Positions 43,159 through 50,484 of a stretch of 64,000 nucleotides of DNA are shown one piece after another; position 1 is the first letter of the stretch; each line of letters starts with the position of its first letter. The notes under the pieces were generated by a model that saw nothing but the letters and a program-made list of their open reading frames with translations, was not told the DNA's origin and searched no databases. Origin of the DNA: CAYPEK01 sp964409645 (GTDB lineage: Bacteria; UBP15; UBA6099); contig CAYPEK010000003.1 of NCBI GenBank assembly GCA_964409645.1, positions 1 through 64,000 on the forward strand, written 5' to 3'. The position numbers and the translations under genes are program-made.

Positions 43159-44604
43159 ATGGCGAATATCATAAATATTGCCAATAATGACACAAAAAAC
43201 TTGCTGATACAGGTTGGCAAGCTGTTTTTTGATGAAAAAGAAAGAATATATGTGGTTGGTGGAGCATTAAGGGACATAATATTGAATAAAACTATAAATG
43301 ACCTTGATTTTGTAACATCTGCTTCACCGGGAAGAATAAGAAAAATTGTAAAACCGATCGCGAGAAATGTTTATGACAAATCACCGGCGAAAGGATACGG
43401 AACTCAAGGTGTTATATTAAAAGATGGATTGGAAATAGAGATTACTCCATTCAGAAAGACAACATTAAAAGAATATCATACAGAAGACTCCGATACCGAA
43501 TTGATCTCGAATGTAACTCTCGAGGAGGATTTGCAGAGCAGGGATTTTACGATTAATGCGATGGCCGCAAATATTACAGGTGATAGTTTCGGTGAATTGG
43601 TTGACCTGTTTGATGGAATGGGTGATTTAGAAAAGCGAAGATTAAGAACTCCTCGAAGAGCAAGAGAAACGTTTTTAGACGATCCGTTGCGAGTTCTGCG
43701 TGCAGCTAGGTTTTTAATCGAATTCGGCCTCAGCGTGGACGATGAGATTCCAGCCGCTATCGAATATATTATCAGCGGCGGATTTATGGACAGGACTGCC
43801 TTAGAGAGGATCAGGGAAGAATTAATTAAGCTGATGATGCAAAAGCAACCGTCAAGAGGGATTAGGTTGCTTATGGAATGGGGCGTAATGCAGTATCTGT
43901 TGCCAGAGGTGGTTGCACTCGCCGAACTAGAACCGGAACCGGGAGCTCACCATAAGGATGTTTTTGAGCACACGATGAATGTTCTCGATAACATGTCGGA
44001 GTATGATAACATTGATGCAGTTATGCTTTTTGCGTCATTGCTGCATGATATTGGCAAGCCGTCGGTGAGAAAATTAGAAGACGGCGGGTATAGTTTTCAC
44101 GAGCATGAGAAGAAGGGCGCGGAATTTGCTTTTGATATATGTAAACGGTTAAGATTCAGCAGTGAGGAAACGGAAAGAGTGGTGCAGATTGTAAGGCATC
44201 ACCATCGGTTAAGCTCGTACAAAAAGGAATGGACCGATTCCGCTGTCAGGAGAGTTTTGAACGAACTCGGAGAGAGATATGAAGAGATTCTTGCGCTGAC
44301 ACGCGCGGATCTGACAACCTCCATTCCCGAGAAAAGGGAAGAAGCTGATTCGCGACTCGACGATTTTTTGAAAAGATTGTCGGGATTCGAGATCGAGGAA
44401 GTACTTAATCCTAAGCCGCCGATAGACGGGAATGAAGTCATGCGATTGTTGAATATCACACCCGGAACATCCGGCGGAGGCAAAGATGTTGGAAGTGCAA
44501 TAAAGTATTTGAAGGAATTGGTAGTATCGGGGGACCTATCCTCAGACGATGCCGAGTCCGCAAGGATGATAGTAACGGAACGAAAGTGGGAAAATAAGGG
44601 ATAA
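43159..44604 (+). CDS. cca: CCA-adding / polyA-polymerase-type tRNA nucleotidyltransferase with HD domain
   Basis: A 481-residue class II nucleotidyltransferase that adds or repairs the tRNA 3' CCA end. The head domain has VGGALRDIILNKTINDLDF (G-G-x-x-R-D and the catalytic DxD as DLD) and ITPFRKT; the neck has SRDFTINAMA and DDPLRVLRAARF. A C-terminal HD hydrolase domain is also present (AHHKDVFEHTMNVLDNM, LLHDIGKPSVR, HHHRLSSY). SD GAAGAG. Its stop overlaps the next gene's start (TAATG), so translation is coupled to a membrane sensor. Confidence 0.93.
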   Translation: MANIINIANNDTKNLLIQVGKLFFDEKERIYVVGGALRDIILNKTINDLDFVTSASPGRIRKIVKPIARNVYDKSPAKGYGTQGVILKDGLEIEITPFRKTTLKEYHTEDSDTELISNVTLEEDLQSRDFTINAMAANITGDSFGELVDLFDGMGDLEKRRLRTPRRARETFLDDPLRVLRAARFLIEFGLSVDDEIPAAIEYIISGGFMDRTALERIREELIKLMMQKQPSRGIRLLMEWGVMQYLLPEVVALAELEPEPGAHHKDVFEHTMNVLDNMSEYDNIDAVMLFASLLHDIGKPSVRKLEDGGYSFHEHEKKGAEFAFDICKRLRFSSEETERVVQIVRHHHRLSSYKKEWTDSAVRRVLNELGERYEEILALTRADLTTSIPEKREEADSRLDDFLKRLSGFEIEEVLNPKPPIDGNEVMRLLNITPGTSGGGKDVGSAIKYLKELVVSGDLSSDDAESARMIVTERKWENKG

Positions 44605-45950
44605 TGCCTCACGAACCGACGCTTGCTCAAAAAACGGCGGCACGAACCGGAGTCGTTTCTTTAGTTGTTTTTATATTTGGACTTCTTGCCCTGCGGACAA
44701 TGTATGTTTCGCAGAAGCGTCACTCGATCGAGGTTTATACTTCACAGCAGAAAAACGTGGTTTGGAATGCAGTTACGGATTGTGCCGGACGTTTATCCGA
44801 TATCGAACATTTGCTGATAAGTCTGTCGGCTCCCGTTGTTAAAACGCCTGAATTCGGCAAGAGAGAAGTAGGGGTATTAAAACAGTATGCAAAGGAGTAT
44901 GCCGATTACGGCATAAGCGAGCTGTTTCTATATGACAAGGACGGGCTGGTTGCGAGTGCAATCTCAATAGAGGCTGTTGCGAACAGGATCACATCGGCGC
45001 CTATAAAAATATATGCTGAAGCACAAATACGGTCCGGGCGGATTAAAACAAGGCTGTCGGATGTGATTGTAGGGCCGACGAGGCCGCCGGATACGTTCAT
45101 TCTGATATCGGCCGCGAGGATCGGTACGGATATTCAAAAATGTGCCGCGAGAGACGGGAATGGAGCGAATATATTGTGTCCGTCGTTCGTAGTTGCCTCC
45201 GTCAATACGAGGCCGTTGAGCTATGAGCTGCAAAGGCTTGTATCGGGCCCGGATAACCCGATGCTTATGCTGATTGACAGAAAAGGAAGCATTATATCGC
45301 ACACGAATCCGGAATTTATCGGCGCGAATGTGGCTCAGGCGTATGACGATGAAAGGTACCCTGATGTCTCAGAACTGTTCGATCTCATGAAAAATGGACG
45401 TGACGGAATAGTCAAATATCGCGCTCCGTCGAGAGAAACCGGCAAAGGAATCGAGGTATGGTATGCGGTTTTTGCTCCATTGACATACGGCAAAAACAAA
45501 TGGTCCGTGGCTGTTACTTTTCAAGAAAAAGATGTGCCGTACATTCGAAACCTTTCTAAGAAATATTTGATTGCCGCGCTGGTATGGCTTCTGGCGCTGG
45601 TTATTTTTAATGTTATCTATATAAAGACGAAAGCGAGATCGTATGACCTAGAACGCCGTGTGAGGCAGTTGGCGGATTCAGCGGCTGTCAACGACATTCT
45701 CAGGAACGTGAATTCGGAATTGAATGACGCTAAGAGAAAGCTTGAGATAAAGACGAAGGAATTTGAGGCAATACATCGCGAACGAGAAGCAATGATTGAA
45801 AAGTTGGAGGAACTGCAAAGACACCTCTTTGCAACTTTCCCTAGACCGACAAGAGAGCACAGGGAAATCATGAGAGAGTTAAGAAAAATAGTCAGGGTTT
45901 TAAGAAAGCCGGCCGAAGGACGTTTCTGGAAGCATGTGGATGATGAATAA
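44604..45950 (+). CDS. membrane protein with periplasmic Cache-like sensor domain, no output domain
   Basis: A 448-residue protein with TM1 at about 14-33, a ~290-residue periplasmic region of Cache type (GISELFLYDKDGLVASAIS, MLMLIDRKGSIISHTNPEFI, VWYAVFAPLTYGKNKWSVAV) and TM2 at about 322-341. The cytoplasmic tail (345-448) is a long coiled coil rich in Lys/Glu/Arg (KRKLEIKTKEFEAIHRERE) with a basic end; no HAMP, kinase, MCP or GGDEF domain is present. Such receptors normally carry an output domain, so it may act on a partner, for instance the next gene's product. Coupled to cca by TAATG. Confidence 0.78.
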   Translation: MPHEPTLAQKTAARTGVVSLVVFIFGLLALRTMYVSQKRHSIEVYTSQQKNVVWNAVTDCAGRLSDIEHLLISLSAPVVKTPEFGKREVGVLKQYAKEYADYGISELFLYDKDGLVASAISIEAVANRITSAPIKIYAEAQIRSGRIKTRLSDVIVGPTRPPDTFILISAARIGTDIQKCAARDGNGANILCPSFVVASVNTRPLSYELQRLVSGPDNPMLMLIDRKGSIISHTNPEFIGANVAQAYDDERYPDVSELFDLMKNGRDGIVKYRAPSRETGKGIEVWYAVFAPLTYGKNKWSVAVTFQEKDVPYIRNLSKKYLIAALVWLLALVIFNVIYIKTKARSYDLERRVRQLADSAAVNDILRNVNSELNDAKRKLEIKTKEFEAIHREREAMIEKLEELQRHLFATFPRPTREHREIMRELRKIVRVLRKPAEGRFWKHVDDE

Positions 45951-45983
45951 ATAAAACGAAAATTATTTATCGAGGAGAGACGT

Positions 45984-46355
45984 GTGGAGGAAAAGAGAGA
46001 TATTGATAACGGCTCGAAGGGTGACGCGAAGAATGAGGTTTTTTATATTGCCGAACCGCTGAAAGAATACAAACTTGATTCAGACACGATTGTTAGTCTG
46101 CATAAGTTAGCGCGGGTATTTGAAAGAATGAACTTGTCTGAATATCTGGCGATGATGCAGAAGCCAAGCCGGATTGTTTTCAATAATTTTATTGCAGGTA
46201 TCGCACGTGGTTTTGGGTTCAGTATAGGAATGAGTTTGCTTGTAGCGGTATTGTTGTTTGCGTTGAGCCACATGGTGGACATTCCACTTATCGGAAAATA
46301 TATCGCTAAGATAGTGGAGATAGTTCAGGAAGAAATGAAGGTAAGAAAGTTCTGA
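45984..46355 (+). CDS. DUF5665 membrane protein
   Basis: A 123-residue protein with GTG start (SD CGAGGAGA six nt ahead). The conserved core LHKLARVFERMNLSEYLAMM, KPSRIVFNNFIAGIARGFGF, SIGMSLLVAVLLFALSHMVD matches DUF5665, with one hydrophobic hairpin or single TM. Function unknown. It follows the Cache sensor by 33 nt and is probably in the same operon. Confidence 0.8.
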   Translation: MEEKRDIDNGSKGDAKNEVFYIAEPLKEYKLDSDTIVSLHKLARVFERMNLSEYLAMMQKPSRIVFNNFIAGIARGFGFSIGMSLLVAVLLFALSHMVDIPLIGKYIAKIVEIVQEEMKVRKF

Positions 46356-46456
46356 TTTTTAAGTAATAATCTTCATTTAACTGTAGTTTTCAGATTGATC
46401 TATTGATAATTAGATGATAAAATTAAGCAAAATCAAGGCCGGGGTGAAAGTATCCT

Positions 46457-46678
46457 ATGGCTAAAAAAGTTGTGGTTCCGCCCAAAGAACGCCTTTTCAC
46501 AATTGATGAAATGGCGAAAATCCTTCAGGTTGAGAAAAGGATACTGGTGGAATGGATTCAGTACCGCAGGATTCCTTACGTCATGGTGGACGGAAGATAT
46601 GTGCGTTTCCGCATATCCGACATAGCGAAATGGGTGAGGGAGAAAAATAAGCCGGCGCAGAAGTTTCAACTGATGTAA
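46457..46678 (+). CDS. excisionase/MerR-like small HTH protein
   Basis: A 73-residue DNA-binding protein with a winged-helix of the excisionase (HTH_17) type: LFTIDEMAKILQVEKRILVE, WIQYRRIPYVMVDGRYVRFR and ISDIAKWVREKN. No integrase or attachment site is nearby, so a regulatory role is likelier than excision. SD GGGGTGA, slightly far from ATG. Product binding site unknown. Confidence 0.85.
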   Translation: MAKKVVVPPKERLFTIDEMAKILQVEKRILVEWIQYRRIPYVMVDGRYVRFRISDIAKWVREKNKPAQKFQLM

Positions 46679-46773
46679 CGGTGTAGTGGAAAAGCAGGAG
46701 ATTCTTTTTTTGACACTTCCCGAATAAATACATCAATTAAATGCTGGAAGAATTATAGGGGCGGATTTTATTA

Positions 46774-47151
46774 ATGGACCAGAATTTGCCGAGAATTGAT
46801 GAACCGCATGTAATACTATTGAGACTCGAAGGAAGTCTGCTGCGGCATGAGGATAAAGATATCGAGCTTTTGATAGAAGAGTTGTTGGATAAGAACTGCA
46901 GGAAGTTCATTATCGACTTCAGAAAAGTGGATTTTATAGACAGTGCCGGCATAGGATTGATTATCAAAATAGCGTCGATGATTGAGAAAAGATTCGGAAC
47001 GTTGCAGTTGTGTAATCCGCAGAACAATGTAAGAAATGTTTTTAATATGCTTGGTATAGAAAGCAGGTTTAAGATTTTCGACGATCTTGGGAATGCGCTT
47101 CTTACCAATGGTCGGTTGATGCGACTTGAAATAATAACGGTCAGATACTAA
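46774..47151 (+). CDS. STAS-domain anti-sigma-factor antagonist
   Basis: A 125-residue STAS protein of the SpoIIAA/RsbV type. The phosphorylation loop VDFIDSAGIGLIIKI contains the conserved Ser (DSAGIG), and CNPQNNVRNVFNMLG is the usual following helix. In known systems the unphosphorylated form binds an anti-sigma kinase and frees a sigma factor. No RsbW-type kinase or PP2C phosphatase is adjacent, so partners are elsewhere. It precedes a histidine-phosphatase gene by 17 nt. Confidence 0.9.
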   Translation: MDQNLPRIDEPHVILLRLEGSLLRHEDKDIELLIEELLDKNCRKFIIDFRKVDFIDSAGIGLIIKIASMIEKRFGTLQLCNPQNNVRNVFNMLGIESRFKIFDDLGNALLTNGRLMRLEIITVRY

Positions 47152-47168
47152 AGCCACCGGGGGATAAA

Positions 47169-47873
47169 ATGGCAACTGAATTGTTTTTTTTCAGGCACGG
47201 GGAGTCGCTCGATAATGTAGCGGGTGTGGCGTTCGATCAGATGGATGTAAACGAAGAGGGTTTTCTTGATAATCCTTTGTCCGATCTTGGAAAACAACAG
47301 GCGGCAGGCGCCGCGGAATGGCTTGTTTCAAAAGGTATCAAGCCTGACATCTTGTATTCGAGCGGTCTTGCCCGGTCAACAATGACCGCTGAGCCGATCG
47401 CTGAAAAATTCGGTCTCGAAATAAATGTGTTGCCTGAATTAAGAGAAGTGTTTGTCGATAAGGGCACGATGGGAAACCTAAAGCATGAGAACAATTTATC
47501 GCGAACTCTATACCAACTTCCGGGCGGTAAAGATGTGCGTGATTTTATTATGAATACCGGTGTGAGGATTGCCTTCAATACTTGGTCGATCGCGGGACTT
47601 CCGGGCTTTGAGTCCACATCGGATCTGAAAGCAAGAGCCGGTTACTGTCTTGATGTTCTTGCTGCAAGACCTGAAAAACGAGTAGCGGCGGTCGCCCATA
47701 ATTTCTTTCTCGGTGCGCTGCTTCTTGAATTGATTGATCGCAATCCGATGAACTACTTCGCGGCAGCGCCGCATTTAGGCCTGATGGCGAATTGTTCGTG
47801 CACGTGTGTAGTAGCTCATCCACCTAGGTTCAGGTTAAGATACGCTGCTGTTAAAACCAGCGATATTACCTGA
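47169..47873 (+). CDS. histidine phosphatase (phosphoglycerate-mutase-like)
   Basis: A 234-residue protein of the RHG superfamily. ELFFFRHGESLDN holds the phospho-accepting His; YSSGLARSTMTAEPIAE and ELREVFVDKG hold the usual Arg and Glu; RVAAVAHNFFLGALLLEL holds the second His (AHN where SHG is common). Relatives dephosphorylate small molecules or proteins. SD GGGGGA. It follows the STAS gene closely. Confidence 0.9.
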   Translation: MATELFFFRHGESLDNVAGVAFDQMDVNEEGFLDNPLSDLGKQQAAGAAEWLVSKGIKPDILYSSGLARSTMTAEPIAEKFGLEINVLPELREVFVDKGTMGNLKHENNLSRTLYQLPGGKDVRDFIMNTGVRIAFNTWSIAGLPGFESTSDLKARAGYCLDVLAARPEKRVAAVAHNFFLGALLLELIDRNPMNYFAAAPHLGLMANCSCTCVVAHPPRFRLRYAAVKTSDIT

Positions 47874-47937
47874 GTTTTTTAGCCGACAGTTAATCGCAAT
47901 TGATATATAAATACTCTTGCATGGAATTGTACATTCA

Positions 47938-47967
47938 TTGATTTCGCTATTTAACCTGTTTTATAAT
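47938..47967 (+). promoter_or_regulatory. predicted promoter giving a nearly leaderless mRNA
   Basis: TTGATT, 18-nt spacer, TATAAT (perfect). The ATG at 47976 comes 8 nt after the -10, so transcription would begin at or just before it. Confidence 0.55.
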
Positions 47968-47975
47968 TATTGACG

Positions 47976-48980
47976 ATGAAATATGTAAAAACATTTTTTG
48001 CATTGGTGTCAGTGTTTTTACTGATATTGTGTTCGGTTGTTTTTAAAATAAATATGGGGAAAGAAACTGAGAATTGGGAATCAAAAACAAGGGCAGATAA
48101 TAGAGGACAGTTTCATGCCACGAGAGCGTCAACGCTGGGAATAATCGAATTTCTTGCTACTGGCGCGAAACCATTTTTTGCCGATCTGTATTGGATAAAA
48201 GCAACGACGCTGAAAGCCGATGAGATATTTGAAATAACAAAAAAGTATGCGATGCAGGGTAAAGAGGTCGGGACGGCTCTTTCGCTCGAGCTTGAAGTTC
48301 CAATGGATGCAACTGACAATCGCGATTTATATGATATTTTAAGCAATACCACATATCTTGATCCTACTTTTGAATATGCATATTTTTTCGGATCACAGCT
48401 ACTTTCTTGGAACGGAGACACGACTCTGGCAACGGCTCTTCTCGAAAGAGGAATTCATTCGAACATTAGGTCAGGGATGCTCGCGTCGTCTCTTTCATTT
48501 ATTTATTATTATTTTTACAAAGATTGGGATATGGGAGCATATTATGCGAAATTGTCATATCAGTATTCGGGGAAATATTCATCGACGCCAAAAGAGATAA
48601 CAAATCTTTATGCTGCCGGCAGACATTACGATATGGCGATTAAGTTCATGTCGGATACGATGGAGAATACAAAGGACCCGGATGCAAAAGAGCAGATGGA
48701 GGAGCAATTAAAATATTTATTTGTTGAGAAATATATCGACTATCTTGAAGAAGGATGCCGCAGGTATAAACAAGCAACGGGAAGATTTCCGGCAACACTC
48801 TCGGATTTGGTGAAAACAAGAATTATAAATGCCGTGCCGGAAGACCCCTTCGGGGGAAAGTTCGTGATTGTTGCCAATGGGAAAGTGGAAAACAAACCTT
48901 ACAGGAGAAACACGCATTATATAGAAATAAGGAACCGTGAAAATTCTTTATCGGAAGAAGAAGGGAAGCGTGTCGAATGA
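47976..48980 (+). CDS. membrane-anchored TPR-like protein with pseudopilin-like C-terminus
   Basis: A 334-residue protein with an N-terminal signal anchor (FFALVSVFLLILCSVVFKI). The middle is helical with weak TPR character (FEYAYFFGSQLLSWNGDTTL, GAYYAKLSYQYSGKYSSTPK). The C-terminal ~55 residues, RFPATLSDLVKTRIINAVPE DPFGGKFVI, resemble the end of type II secretion pseudopilins (PxxLxxLV...DPWG-like). No SD is visible. It overlaps an ABC ATPase gene by ATGA and so belongs to an ABC-exporter operon. Function unknown; possibly a substrate or assembly factor of that exporter. Confidence 0.75.
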   Translation: MKYVKTFFALVSVFLLILCSVVFKINMGKETENWESKTRADNRGQFHATRASTLGIIEFLATGAKPFFADLYWIKATTLKADEIFEITKKYAMQGKEVGTALSLELEVPMDATDNRDLYDILSNTTYLDPTFEYAYFFGSQLLSWNGDTTLATALLERGIHSNIRSGMLASSLSFIYYYFYKDWDMGAYYAKLSYQYSGKYSSTPKEITNLYAAGRHYDMAIKFMSDTMENTKDPDAKEQMEEQLKYLFVEKYIDYLEEGCRRYKQATGRFPATLSDLVKTRIINAVPEDPFGGKFVIVANGKVENKPYRRNTHYIEIRNRENSLSEEEGKRVE

Positions 48981-49720
48981 ATGTATTGAGCATATCGAAA
49001 TTGCGTAAGGAGTTTAAAACGGGGTTTACCGGCTCGAAACGCTTCACAGCGGTTAATGATGTTAATTTATCGATAGAGGCCGGCGAGATATATGGATTTC
49101 TTGGGCCTAACGGTGCTGGGAAAACCACGACTCTGAAAATTATAATGGGTTTTCTGAGACCGACATCGGGAGAAGTGAAAATATTCGGTGGAAATGCTGG
49201 AGATTGGAGGGTGAGGGAAAAGGTGGGATTCCTGCCTGAGAATCCAAACATTTATCCTTACCTCACCGGAAGGCAGGCGTTGTATTTCATAGGCAAATAT
49301 TTTTCGATGTCTAACATCGCGATCAAGAAAAAGATCGATGAGCTGACGGAAGAACTCGGCATGGAAAGAGAATTGGATACACCGATAAGAAAGCACTCGC
49401 GTGGAATGGCGCAGCGTATTGGTCTCGCACAAGCTCTGATTAACGAACCGCAATTGATATTGCTCGACGAACCGATGAACGGGCTGGACCCTATCGGTAG
49501 GAAGATGTTTCGCGAAGTGATCCTGCGACAGAAAGAGGCGGGGAGAACGGTGTTTTTCAGTTCTCACATTTTGTCGGATATCGAGATGATATGCACAAGA
49601 ATCGGTCTGCTTAACAAAGGAAGGATCGTTCTCGATAAATCCTTGAATGAGGTAATGAAAGAGGCGGAAGGAAGGGGCTTGGAAGAAATATTCATGGAAA
49701 AAGTGAGCGAGACGAAATGA
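48977..49720 (+). CDS. ABC transporter ATP-binding protein
   Basis: A 247-residue ATPase of the multidrug/GldA/CcmA group. Walker A GPNGAGKTTT, signature HSRGMAQRIGLAQAL (SRGMxQR in place of LSGGQ, usual for this group), Walker B LILLDEPMNGLDP and the switch His in VFFSSHILSD are all intact. It overlaps the genes on both sides by ATGA, making a tight three-gene operon with the TPR-like protein and the permease. Confidence 0.95.
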   Translation: MNVLSISKLRKEFKTGFTGSKRFTAVNDVNLSIEAGEIYGFLGPNGAGKTTTLKIIMGFLRPTSGEVKIFGGNAGDWRVREKVGFLPENPNIYPYLTGRQALYFIGKYFSMSNIAIKKKIDELTEELGMERELDTPIRKHSRGMAQRIGLAQALINEPQLILLDEPMNGLDPIGRKMFREVILRQKEAGRTVFFSSHILSDIEMICTRIGLLNKGRIVLDKSLNEVMKEAEGRGLEEIFMEKVSETK

Positions 49721-50484
49721 TAAAACGAACTTTCTGGATATCTGTAAATACAGTTTTTGAATTCTTAAAGGACAGGTCGGTCACTGGTTTCTTATTTGTT
49801 GGGATGCTTTTTATCATGGGCGGTTATGTTGTTGCCGATTTGTCGTTTGTCGAAAAGCAAAGGATGTATGTGGACACAGGGTTGGGCGCGATTTTTATTG
49901 TCAGCGTATTCATCACGCTTCTTGCGGGAACTAACGTGATTGATCGTGAAATCAGGGAGAAACAGGCGCTTTGCGCTTTGTCGAAACCGATATCGAGAAC
50001 GTCTTGGATGACCGGCAAGCTTCTCGGCTTTATTTTTACGGTAGGTATCGTTATCTCTATTCTTACAACCTTTCTTTTCTTTTATGTAAAGCTCATGCTG
50101 GGAGTCTGGATTCCGATGCTGTTTGTCGGCGGTTTTTACATTTTTCTGGAAATGGTCGTTTTGAGCAGCTACATCATGATTTTCTCTATGATAACCACAC
50201 AATATATGTCTCTTTTCTTTTCTTTGATGGTATTGATCATTGGTCACATGGTTGATGATTTGAAAATATACTGGTCTAGCGGGTCGGCTGCGGCGAAGTT
50301 CGTCAGCCACGCTCTGTTTTATATTCTTCCGAATTTGAAATTTTATCTCTCAAATCCGGTTGTAAACGGGAAGATACTTTCGGTATCGGATTTCACTTTT
50401 CAGCTCACTGTGAGCGCGCTGATATATTTAGCGATTTCGGCAATACTTTCCGGCCTTATTTTCAGCAGGAAGGAACTGGTTTAA
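49717..50484 (+). CDS. ABC-2-type transporter permease
   Basis: A 255-residue permease with six predicted TM segments (first about 26-44, last about 231-250). REIREKQALCALSKPISRTSW, between TM2 and TM3, is the typical cytoplasmic coupling helix of ABC-2 permeases. Coupled to the ATPase by ATGA. Its stop overlaps the stop of the convergent PHP gene by 4 nt. Substrate unknown. Confidence 0.92.
   Translation: MIKRTFWISVNTVFEFLKDRSVTGFLFVGMLFIMGGYVVADLSFVEKQRMYVDTGLGAIFIVSVFITLLAGTNVIDREIREKQALCALSKPISRTSWMTGKLLGFIFTVGIVISILTTFLFFYVKLMLGVWIPMLFVGGFYIFLEMVVLSSYIMIFSMITTQYMSLFFSLMVLIIGHMVDDLKIYWSSGSAAAKFVSHALFYILPNLKFYLSNPVVNGKILSVSDFTFQLTVSALIYLAISAILSGLIFSRKELV

Noticed and set aside
46457..46678. 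Excisionase-like gene as a sign of a mobile element
   Set aside because: No integrase, transposase, direct repeats or tRNA target are visible nearby, and flanking genes look like ordinary chromosome.
46710..46715. TTGACA before the STAS gene as promoter
   Set aside because: The sequence 17 nt downstream (TCAATT) is a poor -10; too weak to list.
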